The notes: generated by a model from the sequence alone, not told the origin. Positions 44,415 through 55,808 are shown, numbered from the stretch's first letter. The stretch: DNA of 64,000 nucleotides from Sphingopyxis sp. (GCA_017745175.1 JAGHZY010000046.1:1-64000); one strand, 5' to 3'. A program made the numbers and translations.

Positions 44415-44433
44415 CGGGGCCGGGCTTCGGACC

Positions 44434-44904
44434 CTAGCGCGCGTCGAACGGCAGGATCGCGCGATAAGCCTCGACCCCCGGCGCGCCGCCCACGACCACG
44501 CCTTGCGTGAGCAGCCAGTAATGGCGGACGATCTCCGCCTGCTGTTCGAGCCCGTAGCGTTCAAGCAGCCAGCCGGGCTTCAAGGTGTAGCTGTAGGTCG
44601 CGAACGGATGACGCATGAGCACGAGATACCAGCGTCCGCGCGTCTGCGCCTGCCACACATGCGTCATCTCATGGATGAACAGCCCTTGCAGGCGCTGTGA
44701 CGCGGCGCTGAAATCGTCGCAATATAGCTCGCCGTGCGGGTTGAAGTGCAGGCTGCCCATCGGCGCCATCACGATATGGCGCGGCTGGAAGAATATCCAT
44801 TTATGGTGGTTCACCCGCACGCGGTCATAGGCGATCGCGTCGCCGAACACCGTCCGGGCGAGCGCGATTTCGCCGGTCGTCAGCGATCGCGACGGACGCG
44901 GCAC
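44434..44904 (-). CDS. Small putative metallopeptidase, Vgr-related family
   Basis: The 156-residue protein has an HEMTHVWQ motif (H78, E79, H82), a gluzincin-type zinc site, and the later GLEQQAEIVRHYW, which can supply the third ligand. It lacks a signal peptide. Related proteins in sphingomonads and Caulobacter are annotated as Vgr-related, but no type VI secretion genes are present here. It follows the PCuAC gene by six bases. Confidence 0.75.
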   Translation of the reverse strand: MPRPSRSLTTGEIALARTVFGDAIAYDRVRVNHHKWIFFQPRHIVMAPMGSLHFNPHGELYCDDFSAASQRLQGLFIHEMTHVWQAQTRGRWYLVLMRHPFATYSYTLKPGWLLERYGLEQQAEIVRHYWLLTQGVVVGGAPGVEAYRAILPFDAR

Positions 44905-44910
44905 CCGCGC

Positions 44911-45453
44911 TTATTTCTTCGCGGCGTCCGGAGCTGCCTTTCCGGCGCCCCCCTCCATCGAACCATGGTTCATCGCGCCATGATCCATTTCGCCACCGGC
45001 GGCCGCCCCTTCGGCAGGCTTGATCACCATGTCGAAGAGGATGCGTTCGTTATTGTTGTTGGTGAAGACGAACGCCATCGGCAGCTTGCCCGCGCGGACC
45101 GCGGCGCCGTTGATGCCCCAGATCATCAGATGCTTGCCGCCCTGTTTGAACACGAGCTCGCCCTTGGCCGGAACGTCGGCGCGGAGCAGCGGTTTCATCG
45201 TCGTCACGCCATTCTCGTGCACGCTTTCGTGCATCTCGACGCGCTGCGCGAGATCGGCGGTCACGGCGACCAGTTCAACGTCGCGCGGACCGCCCTGGAC
45301 GCGAAAATAGCCCACCGCCGGCCGGTCGGGGGTCGCCCCCATCACAATATGACCGCTGACCACGTTGAGTGGCTTTCCGGCGCCCAGATTCTCGCCGCAG
45401 CCGGTCAGGCTGAGCGCGGCGGCGGCAAAAGCAGCGAGAGCGAAGGGTTTCAT
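44911..45453 (-). CDS. PCu(A)C family copper chaperone lipoprotein
   Basis: The 180-residue protein has a lipobox LTGC at position 19 and the copper site pattern of PCuAC: EMHES, a Met in TTMKPL and the HxM pair KHLMIW. The C-terminal tail MDHGAMNHGSM adds more His/Met ligands. Such proteins deliver Cu(I) to the CuA centre of cytochrome oxidase in the periplasm. It lies within 6 bp of a small metallopeptidase gene. Confidence 0.9.
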   Translation of the reverse strand: MKPFALAAFAAAALSLTGCGENLGAGKPLNVVSGHIVMGATPDRPAVGYFRVQGGPRDVELVAVTADLAQRVEMHESVHENGVTTMKPLLRADVPAKGELVFKQGGKHLMIWGINGAAVRAGKLPMAFVFTNNNNERILFDMVIKPAEGAAAGGEMDHGAMNHGSMEGGAGKAAPDAAKK

Positions 45454-45510
45454 TTCGGGAGGACTCCGTAAAAGCGCGTCATTTCACGTCCCCGATAAGC
45501 CCTGAAAGCC

Positions 45511-45538
45511 CTTGTGCCAAGGATTAGCGCACCTATAT
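45511..45538 (+). promoter_or_regulatory. RpoH (sigma-32) promoter of dnaK
   Basis: CTTG is followed after 17 bases by CCTATAT, which matches the alphaproteobacterial heat-shock consensus CTTG-N17/18-CYTATNT. It lies 70 bp upstream of the dnaK ATG. Confidence 0.75.
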
Positions 45539-45607
45539 CGCCCCCATCAAACCCATGGACGGCGTGCCTTTTCAGGGCGCCGGAGAAGCAACAAGGACTG
45601 AATATCA

Positions 45608-47518
<1,911 letters not shown>

Positions 47519-47532
47519 GAATGAAACTCTCT

Positions 47533-47556
47533 CCGCCGCACCGCACGGTGCGGCGG
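47533..47556 (+). promoter_or_regulatory. Stable hairpin between dnaK and dnaJ
   Basis: CCGCCGCACCG (47533-47543) is exactly complementary to CGGTGCGGCGG (47546-47556). It is followed by GGGGCTGAGG, not a T-run, so read-through is likely. It probably sets the dnaK:dnaJ ratio or stabilises the dnaK message. Confidence 0.7.
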
Positions 47557-47577
47557 GGCTGAGGGGGCCCTTGGATT

Positions 47578-48708
47578 ATGTCGCTCGACATCGATTATTA
47601 CGAACTGCTTGAAGTCGAACGCACCGCCGACGATGCGGCGCTGAAGGCGAGTTACCGCAAGCTCGCGATGAAATACCACCCCGACAAAAATCCGGGGTGC
47701 GGTGACAGCGAGGCGCGCTTCAAGGCGATCAGCGAGGCCTATGACTGCCTCAAGGATCCGCAGAAGCGTGCAGCCTACGACCGCTTCGGCAAGGCCGGCG
47801 TCAACGGCGGCGCGGGCGGTTTCGGCGGCGGCAACGGCGCCGATTTCGGCGACATCGGCGATATTTTCGAATCGATCTTCGGCTCGGCCTTCGGCGGCGG
47901 GCGCCAGCAGCGCGGCCCCGCGCGCGGCGCGGACCTGCGCTACGACATGGAGATCAGGCTCGAAGACGCCTTCACTGGCGTGACACGCGAGATCCAGGTC
48001 GATGTCGCCGCGCGCTGCGAGACATGCGACGGGTCGGGCGCCAAGCCCGGCACTTCGACCCACCGCTGCCAAACCTGCGCCGGCCACGGCAAGGTCCGCG
48101 CGCAGCAGGGCTTTTTCATGGTCGAGCGCACCTGCCCGACCTGTCAGGGCGCGGGCGAAGTCATCGCCGACCCCTGCAACTCATGCCACGGCGAAGGCCG
48201 CGTCGACCGGCGCAAGACGCTCACCGTCAACATCCCCGCCGGGGTCGACGAGGGCACGCGCATCCGCCTGTCGGGCGAAGGCGAGAGCGGCGCGCGCGGC
48301 GCGGCGCCGGGCGACCTCTACATTTTCCTCCACATGGCGCGACACAAGGTCTTCGAACGCGAGGGCACGACGCTGTTCACGCGCGCGCCGATCAGCTTCA
48401 CCACCGCGGCGCTCGGCGGCGAGATCAGTATCCCCGGACTCGACGGCAAGAAGCACGACATCTCGATCCCCGCGGGGATCCAGTCGGGCAAGCAGCTCCG
48501 CCAGCGCGGCGCGGGCATGCCGGTGCTCAACGGCCGCGGCAATGGCGATCTCGTCGTCCAGATCGATGTCGAAACGCCGACGAAGCTCACGGCGCGGCAG
48601 AAGGAACTGCTCTGCGAGTTCCGCGAGACCGAGACCGGCGAGGAATGCCCCGCAAGCCAGGGCTTTTTCGGCCGCATCAGGGAAATGTGGGACGATCTGA
48701 CGGAGTGA
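47578..48708 (+). CDS. dnaJ: Co-chaperone DnaJ
   Basis: The 376-residue protein has the J domain with HPD (YHPDKNPG), a Gly/Phe-rich linker (about 75-110), four CxxCxGxG zinc repeats (CETCDGSG, CQTCAGHG, CPTCQGAG, CNSCHGEG) and the C-terminal substrate domain. It stimulates DnaK ATPase. The start is at 47578, 59 bp after dnaK. Confidence 0.99.
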   Translation: MSLDIDYYELLEVERTADDAALKASYRKLAMKYHPDKNPGCGDSEARFKAISEAYDCLKDPQKRAAYDRFGKAGVNGGAGGFGGGNGADFGDIGDIFESIFGSAFGGGRQQRGPARGADLRYDMEIRLEDAFTGVTREIQVDVAARCETCDGSGAKPGTSTHRCQTCAGHGKVRAQQGFFMVERTCPTCQGAGEVIADPCNSCHGEGRVDRRKTLTVNIPAGVDEGTRIRLSGEGESGARGAAPGDLYIFLHMARHKVFEREGTTLFTRAPISFTTAALGGEISIPGLDGKKHDISIPAGIQSGKQLRQRGAGMPVLNGRGNGDLVVQIDVETPTKLTARQKELLCEFRETETGEECPASQGFFGRIREMWDDLTE

Positions 48709-48732
48709 TTTCCGTCGGCCGTCCCTCCCCTT

Positions 48733-49098
48733 CTACAATGTGCTGATTTCAAAAACGCTGGAGACGCGGCCCGCGCCGGTTATCCGGAATGCAATCCGGA
48801 CATCGGATATGCCGTCGAACGCATAGGTCAGTATATATTCGCTATCGCCGAGTTGCTTCGTGACCGGTTCGATCATCCTATATCCCGAAATGGCATAAGG
48901 CGCTTTCGGATAGCAGGACTTTATCAGGGTTTTCGCAGCAGATACTGGCAGCCCATCTGCATCCGCGACGGGTAACGAGTGAATTTTGCTGATGGGTTCG
49001 CCAAGCGTTTTCGGAAAGTCGCTGCACGTATCGGCCGCGCCGCATCCCGCGAGCAGCAAAGCCGCGAACGAACTGCACGTCCAAGAAGATTTCTTCAT
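48733..49098 (-). CDS. Small lipoprotein of unknown function
   Basis: The 121-residue protein has a lipobox LAGC at position 19, then a Cys-containing, mostly beta C-terminal domain (VRIAFRITGAGRVSSVFEI). No family is recognised. Its start overlaps the stop of the upstream patatin gene by ATGA, so the two are probably co-expressed. Confidence 0.75.
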   Translation of the reverse strand: MKKSSWTCSSFAALLLAGCGAADTCSDFPKTLGEPISKIHSLPVADADGLPVSAAKTLIKSCYPKAPYAISGYRMIEPVTKQLGDSEYILTYAFDGISDVRIAFRITGAGRVSSVFEISTL

Positions 49099-51452
49099 CG
49101 ATCGCGAACTCCCTCATCGGGTTGATGCTCGTTTTCCATTTCGCCGATCTCGCCCCTGAGCTCGTCGATCAACGCCTTCACCTTGGGTAGCCGCGCCTCC
49201 TCCTCGTCGAGGATCGCGTGGAAGGCGCGGCGCTTGACTGCCTTCAGACCCTCGCCCGCCAGCGCGCCGTCACCGCTCACGCTGCTCGCGACGATATCGA
49301 TCAGCCGGTCGGCGCCGTGGAGCCGGCCCCACAGATAGTCATTCTCGCGGTACGCGCGGCTGAAGAAGGCGCCGAAGCTGTTGAACTCGACGCCCTTGAG
49401 CATCGCCGCCGCACCGCCGGTGCGGATCGCCGTTGCGTCCGAGGGCGAGATGCGGTCGATCTTGATCGGGTCGAATTCGTCGAACCCCTCGCCCTGCAGC
49501 AGCGGCAGCGTCGCGATGTCGTAAAAGGGATAGCCGAGATAGGCGAGCAGCAGCGTCCGCCGGTCGTCCTTCGGCATCGCGGAGAGCCCCGCGGCGATCA
49601 GCGCGTCGGCCTCGCCATCGACCGCGCGGAGGTCGCGCCGCGCGGCGATCGCATCGATCCAGTCACCCGGCCCGGCATCGGCGGGCAGGTCGAGATCGGC
49701 GAGCCAACTGTCGCCCTGTCGGTCGAGGTACAACCCGAGCGCGGTAAAGATCGCCTCGCGCATCGCTTCGCATGCAGGGTCGCGACCGTCGCGCGTCGCC
49801 TCGACCGCCGTGTCGAGCTCGCGCGCAAGGAAGCGCAAGCGGCGGATCCGAAAGCCGAGATCATGGGTACGGAAAAAGACGATCGCGTCGCCGCTCGCCC
49901 CCGCCCCCCTCTTGCCCGAAATCCGGTCGAGCCCCCGCGCGCGCGCCTCGTTCCACAGCGCGAAGCGCCGGTTGGCCTGATGCACCGCGCCCTCGGGGGG
50001 CAACAGCCGGTCGATCAGGCCCGCCAGCTCCTCGATCACCGCCGACAGCTTGAGGTGGCCATAGGGCGCGTAGGCGAAGCCCGCGCGCGCCGATGCCTGA
50101 TCCTGCGCCCTCGCGCGCCATTTTTCGAGCCGCGCCACCGTCGGCGTATCGAGGAAGAAAGTGGTGCCGAACAGCGCCGCCACCTGTTCCTCGACCTCGA
50201 CCTTCATTGCGTCGACGATATGCTGCATGCGGCGGATGCGCCGCGACATGCCCTCGATCGCCTCGACATTCTCGCGGATCGGCTGTTCGCGGGGGATTTC
50301 GGACAGCGCGCCGAGGATCGTCGGCAGGAAGCCGGGCAGCCGCGCTTCCTCGCCCTCGGCCACCTCGCCGGGCTTGCCGAAACTGATCGAACGAAAATCG
50401 GGCTTGGGGTCGATATAGACGAAACGGCGGTCGATCTCGCGCCGCGCCGGGCGCTGTTTGAGTGCGGCAATGGCGGGACGGAAGGGCGCATTCGCCAACA
50501 CCGACCCGTCGATCAGGACGCGGTCGGCAGGATCGCCCTCGCCCCCGGCAGGAAGCTGTGCGCGGATGAAGGCATCGCGGCCCGGCCATGCGATCGCCCG
50601 TTTGCCCAGCACCCGGTCGAGTTCGCGCAAGGTGAAGGGTGGGAAGGCGCCCGGAAAGCTGGCGGTCGCGCGCGCTGCCGCGGTCAGCCCGGGCACATCG
50701 TCGAGCCGTTTGCCTGCGCCGCCATCCTCGCGGAAATGCAGCATCAGCCGGTGCTCGTCCTCGGTCACGCGCGGCGGGCTGTTGAGCGCCAGCGGCACGC
50801 TGTGCCCCGCAAAGTCGGTAACCGATACGAAGAGGTCGACCGGCTGCCCGTCCGGCACCAGCACCGGCCCCCGCGGCCCCGCGTCCATCGCGTCGAAGGC
50901 GTCGAACAGCAGGTTCGTGAAGGTTTCGCCGCCGAAGGGCGGCTCGAACCAGCGCGCGCGGACGAAGCGCGACAGCTTCGCGCGCACCTCGTCCTGCGCG
51001 CCTTCGCCGACGGTGCGGTCGATGACGTTGCCGCGCCGCTTCATCGCCCAGCCCGCGATCGGAACCGCCCAGAATTTGGTCGCCGCCGACAACGGCCGCG
51101 CGTCGGGATCGATCAGCTTGTCGACATCGGCATCGTCGAGCCAAAGCTCGGTCAAGGGATCGAGCGACTGGCCGGTCGCCAGTGCCCGCGCGAGGAAAAT
51201 ACCGTTGATCCCCCCTGCGCTCGCCCCGGCGACGATATCGGCGAGGACGCGCATCCGTACTCCGCCGTGCGCCGCGATATCGGCGAGCAGGTCGCGATAG
51301 ACGGCACCGGAGCCCGTCGGTTCCGCACCGTCATGAAACGCACGCGAAGCCGCCGCGAGCCGCCACACCTCCTTGGTGATGCCGTGCATATAGACGGCAA
51401 GGCTGATGCCGCCGTAGCAGATCAGGGCGAAGCGTAGTTCCTTCTCGCGCAT
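49095..51452 (-). CDS. Large patatin-like phospholipase-family protein
   Basis: The 785-residue protein has an N-terminal patatin domain: the oxyanion loop CYGGISLAVYMHG (residues 12-24), the nucleophile S78 in GASAG and the aspartate of LIDGSV at about residue 316. The long C-terminal half matches the DUF3376-type extension of bacterial patatin-like proteins. It is probably an intracellular or membrane-associated lipid acyl hydrolase; the substrate is unknown. No signal peptide. The small lipoprotein gene overlaps its end. Confidence 0.88.
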   Translation of the reverse strand: MREKELRFALICYGGISLAVYMHGITKEVWRLAAASRAFHDGAEPTGSGAVYRDLLADIAAHGGVRMRVLADIVAGASAGGINGIFLARALATGQSLDPLTELWLDDADVDKLIDPDARPLSAATKFWAVPIAGWAMKRRGNVIDRTVGEGAQDEVRAKLSRFVRARWFEPPFGGETFTNLLFDAFDAMDAGPRGPVLVPDGQPVDLFVSVTDFAGHSVPLALNSPPRVTEDEHRLMLHFREDGGAGKRLDDVPGLTAAARATASFPGAFPPFTLRELDRVLGKRAIAWPGRDAFIRAQLPAGGEGDPADRVLIDGSVLANAPFRPAIAALKQRPARREIDRRFVYIDPKPDFRSISFGKPGEVAEGEEARLPGFLPTILGALSEIPREQPIRENVEAIEGMSRRIRRMQHIVDAMKVEVEEQVAALFGTTFFLDTPTVARLEKWRARAQDQASARAGFAYAPYGHLKLSAVIEELAGLIDRLLPPEGAVHQANRRFALWNEARARGLDRISGKRGAGASGDAIVFFRTHDLGFRIRRLRFLARELDTAVEATRDGRDPACEAMREAIFTALGLYLDRQGDSWLADLDLPADAGPGDWIDAIAARRDLRAVDGEADALIAAGLSAMPKDDRRTLLLAYLGYPFYDIATLPLLQGEGFDEFDPIKIDRISPSDATAIRTGGAAAMLKGVEFNSFGAFFSRAYRENDYLWGRLHGADRLIDIVASSVSGDGALAGEGLKAVKRRAFHAILDEEEARLPKVKALIDELRGEIGEMENEHQPDEGVRDR

Positions 51453-51547
51453 TGCGGGTCTGATAGCGCGCTTTGGGGAGCCGCGTCACCCCTTGCGCCG
51501 GGGCAATATCTATCGACTGTGGAGCAGGATGCAGCCAGTGAGACGGG

Positions 51548-52390
51548 ATGAGCGAGCCCGAAGCACTTGCAACGTCCTGGCGCAGCGGCACCTGCCACGC
51601 CAACGGCATCGATATTCACTATCGGCGGACGGATGCGAACAAGCCCCCGCTCGTCGCGCTTCACGGGCTGATCGGAAGCGGTGCATGCCTGCTTCCCTTG
51701 GCGCACGCGCTGGAAAAGGATTTCGATCTGATTCTGCCCGACGCGCGCGGGCACGGCGGATCAAGCGCCCCCGAGAGCGGTTACCTCTATGGTGATCTGG
51801 CCGGCGACATCCTCGGGCTGATCGAGGGACTGGCGTTGCCGCCCCCCGTTCTCGTCGGCCATTCGATGGGGGGCATGACCGCCGCGGTTGCCGCCGGCAC
51901 GCCCGGATCGATGCTGACGGCCCTGATCCTGATCGACCCCACCTTCATCAGTCCGGCGTGGCAGCAGGAAGTCCATGAAAGCGACATCGCGGCCGAGCAC
52001 CGACAGTTGCTTCTCTCGACGCGAGACGAGCTGATCACGGCGGCGCGGCTCCGAAGCCCGAACCGGTCACCGGAGCTGATCGAGCAGCTCGTCGAGGCGA
52101 GACTTCGCACCAGCCCGTCGGCGTTCGAGGTTCTCACGCCGCCCAACCCGGACTGGCGCGAACTCGTCCGCACGATTGCCGTCCCCACCCTGCTTCTGAT
52201 CGGGGGTCGCGGTGTGGTCTCGATAGAGACTGCACGCGAATTGCAGTCGTTGAATTCCTTGCTGCGCTATCGGCTGATCGCGGACGCCGGGCATGGCTTG
52301 CCCTATGACGAACCCGAGCAATCGAGCGCAGCGATACTGGCGTTCCTGAAGGAGGTGGCAGCGAGGGATGGGCTCCCCCGAAAAGGGTAA
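51548..52390 (+). CDS. Alpha/beta-fold hydrolase
   Basis: The 280-residue protein has the nucleophile elbow GHSMGG, the acid in the strand after LLIGGRG and the histidine in DAGHGLPYDEP. HGLIGSGACLLP provides the oxyanion hole. The substrate is unknown. It is divergent from the patatin gene, with a 95-bp spacer, and lies 58 bp before the iron-type TonB receptor. Confidence 0.85.
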   Translation: MSEPEALATSWRSGTCHANGIDIHYRRTDANKPPLVALHGLIGSGACLLPLAHALEKDFDLILPDARGHGGSSAPESGYLYGDLAGDILGLIEGLALPPPVLVGHSMGGMTAAVAAGTPGSMLTALILIDPTFISPAWQQEVHESDIAAEHRQLLLSTRDELITAARLRSPNRSPELIEQLVEARLRTSPSAFEVLTPPNPDWRELVRTIAVPTLLLIGGRGVVSIETARELQSLNSLLRYRLIADAGHGLPYDEPEQSSAAILAFLKEVAARDGLPRKG

Positions 52391-52404
52391 TAGACGCTTG
52401 CATT

Positions 52405-52419
52405 TGCGAATGTGTCGCA
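52405..52419 (+). promoter_or_regulatory. Possible Fur-type box before the second TonB receptor
   Basis: TGCGA-N5-TCGCA is a perfect inverted repeat containing GCGAATG, like iron-box half-sites in proteobacteria. It lies 30 bp before the receptor start codon, overlapping the end of the promoter region. Confidence 0.45.
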
Positions 52420-52448
52420 CTAGCGGCCACTCCGGACAGGAGTTGATA

Positions 52449-54680
52449 ATGAATCGCAAATGGGTCGTCGCCGCGCTGCTCTCGGGCACGCTTTCCTCCC
52501 CCGTTCTCGCGCAGGACCCCGCGCCCGCGGATGATTCTGCCGCGCAGGACGACAGCATCGTCGTCACCGCCGCGCGCACCATCCTGCCCCCCAACGCGCT
52601 GCCGCTGACAATCGATATCATCGACAAGGATACCCTCGACCAGCAGATCGCGATTTCGGGATCGGTCACCGACGCGGTCGCGAACCTGACCCCCAGCTTC
52701 TCGCCGACGCGCCAGAAACTCTCGGGCGCGGGCGAGACGCTGCGCGGCCGTTCGCCGCTCTATGCGATCAACGGCATCCCGCAATCGACCCCGATGCGCG
52801 ACGGCAGCCGCGACGGCTTCACGATCGACGGCTTCTTCGTCGACCGCGTCGAGCTGATCTACGGCTCGAACGCGTTGCAAGGCATCGGCGGCACCGGCGG
52901 CATCGTCAACCAGGTCACCGTCGGCGCGCCGAAGGAAGAGGGCATTTCGGGCCGCGTCCTGTTGCAGGGCACCGCCGACAATGGTTTCAGCAAGGACGGC
53001 ATCGGCGGCAAGATCGGTGGCCTCTTCCAGTACAAGGCCGGCCGTTTCGACGCGACCCTTGGTGCCGCGTTCGAAAAGCGGGGCGCTTTCTACGACGGGC
53101 AAGGCGGCCGCATCGGCATCAATCTGACACAGGGCGAGACACAGGATTCGAAGGCGCTCTCGTTCTTCGCACGCCTCGGCTACGAGTTGTCGCCGACCGC
53201 GCGGCTCGACCTGATCGCGAGCCGTTTCGAACTGAAGGGCGACGGCGACTATATCGCGCTTGCAGGCAACCGCACGCTCGGCATCCCGACGAGCGCGGTA
53301 CGCGGCGACCCGCCGGGCAAGGCAGCGCAGAACCGTACCGAAAGCGTCGCGCTGTCACTGACCGACACCGACCTTGGCGGCGGCAATTTCGTCAGCCAGA
53401 TATTCTTCAACCGCAGCCGCGACACGTTCGGCGGCGAGGTCGCCACGCAGGCGACGTTCCAGGATCCGGCACTCGCCCCGGTCGGCACATTGTTCGACCA
53501 GTCGCAGAACCGCAGCCGCAAGTTGGGCGCCAAGCTCAGCTATGAGCGCGCGGTTCCGGGGTTCGAGGATCTGACGCTCACGCTCGGCTTCGACGCGCTC
53601 GTCGACAAGACCGAACAGGCGCTGATCGCCACGGGGCGCGTCTGGGTCCCGCCGAGCGATTTCCGCAGCCTCGCCCCCTTCGGACAGGCGAACCTGAAAC
53701 TGTTCGACGGCGTTGTACGTTTCGCCGGCGGCGTGCGCTGGGAAAATGTAACGATCAGGATCGACGATTATCACACCCTCGCATCGACCACCTTCCGCGC
53801 CTGCACGACGCCGCCCGCGGCACCGGTCACGCCCTGCGGCCTCGCCAGCTATGGCGGCGTCGAAGTCACCGGCGCCAAGCCCAAATTCGACGATGTGCTG
53901 ATCAACGGCGGCGTGATCATCGAGCCGTGGGAGGGCATCCGCGCCTATGCGAGCTATGCCGAGGGCTTCACCGTCCCCGACATCGGGCGCATCACCCGCG
54001 CCGTAAGCGAAACCGGCTTCTCGGTAAACTCGATCGGCATCGATCCGATCATTTCGAACAACCGCGAAATCGGCATTGAAGTGAAGCGCGGTCCGCTGGA
54101 TGCGTCGGCCGCCTATTTCTGGTCGTCGAGCGACAAGGGCCAATTGCTCATCGCGGGCACCGACCGCAATTTCGACGTCCAGCGTCTGCGCGTCGAACTT
54201 CAGGGCTTCGAACTCAATCTCGGTGTCAAATTGCCGATCGACGGTCTCAAGCTCAACGCCGGCTATGCCCATATCAAGGGCATGTTTGACAGCGACGCGT
54301 CGCGCGGCGCACCCGATGGAATCGTCGACACCGACCTCGACGGCGTCAACATCTCGCCCGACCGCCTGAACCTGTCGGCGAGCTATAACAAGGGGCCGAT
54401 CTCGGCGCTCGTCCAGACACAATTCTATCTGTCTCGCACCTTCCACGCCAAACCCGGCAAGCCCGAGCCCGACCAGCGCAACAATTTCGGCGGCTACAAT
54501 ATCACCGACGCCAGCGTCCGCTACCAGACCGCGTTCGGCGGGCTGAACCTGTCGGTGCAGAATCTGTTCGACAAATTCTATATCGACTATTCGAGCGACA
54601 CGCGGCTTCCGACCGACAATCTCGCCTTCTTCGCGGGGCGCGGCCGGACCTTCACGCTGGGGTGGGATTACCGGTTCTGA
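52449..54680 (+). CDS. TonB-dependent siderophore-type receptor
   Basis: The 743-residue protein has a signal peptide ending SSPVLAQ, a TonB box-like DDSIVVTAAR, and a plug domain with RGRSPLYAINGIPQ. The barrel ends with FTLGWDYRF, a C-terminal phenylalanine. Its form and its partner (a PepSY membrane protein overlapping by one base) fit ferric-siderophore uptake. The ligand is unknown. ATG at 52449 has AGGAG upstream. Confidence 0.92.
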   Translation: MNRKWVVAALLSGTLSSPVLAQDPAPADDSAAQDDSIVVTAARTILPPNALPLTIDIIDKDTLDQQIAISGSVTDAVANLTPSFSPTRQKLSGAGETLRGRSPLYAINGIPQSTPMRDGSRDGFTIDGFFVDRVELIYGSNALQGIGGTGGIVNQVTVGAPKEEGISGRVLLQGTADNGFSKDGIGGKIGGLFQYKAGRFDATLGAAFEKRGAFYDGQGGRIGINLTQGETQDSKALSFFARLGYELSPTARLDLIASRFELKGDGDYIALAGNRTLGIPTSAVRGDPPGKAAQNRTESVALSLTDTDLGGGNFVSQIFFNRSRDTFGGEVATQATFQDPALAPVGTLFDQSQNRSRKLGAKLSYERAVPGFEDLTLTLGFDALVDKTEQALIATGRVWVPPSDFRSLAPFGQANLKLFDGVVRFAGGVRWENVTIRIDDYHTLASTTFRACTTPPAAPVTPCGLASYGGVEVTGAKPKFDDVLINGGVIIEPWEGIRAYASYAEGFTVPDIGRITRAVSETGFSVNSIGIDPIISNNREIGIEVKRGPLDASAAYFWSSSDKGQLLIAGTDRNFDVQRLRVELQGFELNLGVKLPIDGLKLNAGYAHIKGMFDSDASRGAPDGIVDTDLDGVNISPDRLNLSASYNKGPISALVQTQFYLSRTFHAKPGKPEPDQRNNFGGYNITDASVRYQTAFGGLNLSVQNLFDKFYIDYSSDTRLPTDNLAFFAGRGRTFTLGWDYRF

Positions 54681-55768
54681 TGATGAAGCTGCTCGACACG
54701 CTGCACCGCTGGACGGGAGGCCTGATCGGCCTCGTGCTCGCGCTCATGGGGCTGTCGGGCACGATCCTGCTTTACGAGCATCTTTGGATCGGGCTGCCAG
54801 GCACCCGCAACCCGCTGCGCGGCGATCTCGCAACGGTCGCCGCGACGACCGATAGGCTGATGGCGATGCCGGGCGCGCAGGGCATCATCTATGCCGACGA
54901 ACGCTTCGGGCTCCACCAGCTCCGCTTCGGCAAGGACGCCGGCGCCTATGCCAGCCAGTCGGGCGACATCGTCACGCGCTGGGCGAGCCAGTGGGAGCGG
55001 CCCGAGCTCTGGATCTTCGATTTCCATCACCACCTCTTCGCCGGCGACAGCGGCGAGTGGGTGATCGGGATCGCGGGGCTGTGCGGGCTTTTCTTCGTGA
55101 TCAGCGGCGCGATCCTCTGGTGGCGGACGCGCAAGACCTTTCAGCTGCGCCTGTGGCCGAAACGCATGTCGCGCCCGTCGATCGTCATGCACCACCGCGA
55201 CCTCGGCATCGTCGCCGCGCCGCTGCTGCTGATCTCGATCGTTACGGGGACGATGATGATCTTCCGCCCCTTCGCGATGGTGATGATCACTCCCTTCGGC
55301 TCGCCCGCCGAAGCTGCCAAAGCCATCGAGCCGCCGAAGTACAAGGGCGGGCCGCTCGCTGCAAAACCCGACTTTACAGCGATGCTCACCGAAGCGCGGC
55401 GGCGCTTTCCCGACGCCGAATTCCGCATCCTCAGCCTGCCGCGCAAGCCCGGCGACCCGATCATGCTGCGGATGCGCCAGCAGGCCGAATGGCTTCCCAA
55501 CGGCCGCTCGACCTTGTGGTTCGACGCCGCGACCGGCAAGTTACTCGGCGCGCGCGATGCGCTCGCAATGCCGTCGGGTGCGCAGGCGTTCAACATGGCG
55601 TTCCCCATCCACGCGTCGAAGGTCGGCGGCTGGAGCTGGCGCATCGTGATGACGCTTTCGGGCCTTGCGATGACGATGCTCGGCAGCTTCGCTGTGTGGA
55701 CCTTCTGGTTCCGGCACCCGAAGCCGGTCAAGCGCCCGGTGAAAAAAGCAGCGCTGGCGTCGACATAG
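54680..55768 (+). CDS. PepSY-associated membrane protein (siderophore reductase type)
   Basis: The 362-residue protein has four membrane segments around a large loop and the PepSY-associated TM pattern: LHRWTGGLIGLVLALMG, FHHHLFAGDSGEWVIGIAGL, and HHRDLGIVAAPLLL. The His pairs in the membrane could bind haem. Such proteins reduce ferric siderophores in the inner membrane after import. The start shares one base with the receptor stop, so they form one operon. Confidence 0.87.
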   Translation: MMKLLDTLHRWTGGLIGLVLALMGLSGTILLYEHLWIGLPGTRNPLRGDLATVAATTDRLMAMPGAQGIIYADERFGLHQLRFGKDAGAYASQSGDIVTRWASQWERPELWIFDFHHHLFAGDSGEWVIGIAGLCGLFFVISGAILWWRTRKTFQLRLWPKRMSRPSIVMHHRDLGIVAAPLLLISIVTGTMMIFRPFAMVMITPFGSPAEAAKAIEPPKYKGGPLAAKPDFTAMLTEARRRFPDAEFRILSLPRKPGDPIMLRMRQQAEWLPNGRSTLWFDAATGKLLGARDALAMPSGAQAFNMAFPIHASKVGGWSWRIVMTLSGLAMTMLGSFAVWTFWFRHPKPVKRPVKKAALAST

Positions 55769-55808
55769 CCACGAGCGGGCGGCTTTATTGGGCTGGATTC
55801 CAGGCATT

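Noticed and set aside
44434-44904. A type VI secretion (Vgr) component
   Set aside because: The protein is a small HExxH metallopeptidase-like protein. No VgrG motifs or other type VI genes are present.
49218-51437. A 739-codon open frame on the plus strand
   Set aside because: It is antisense to the patatin gene, which has a clear catalytic serine motif and family architecture.
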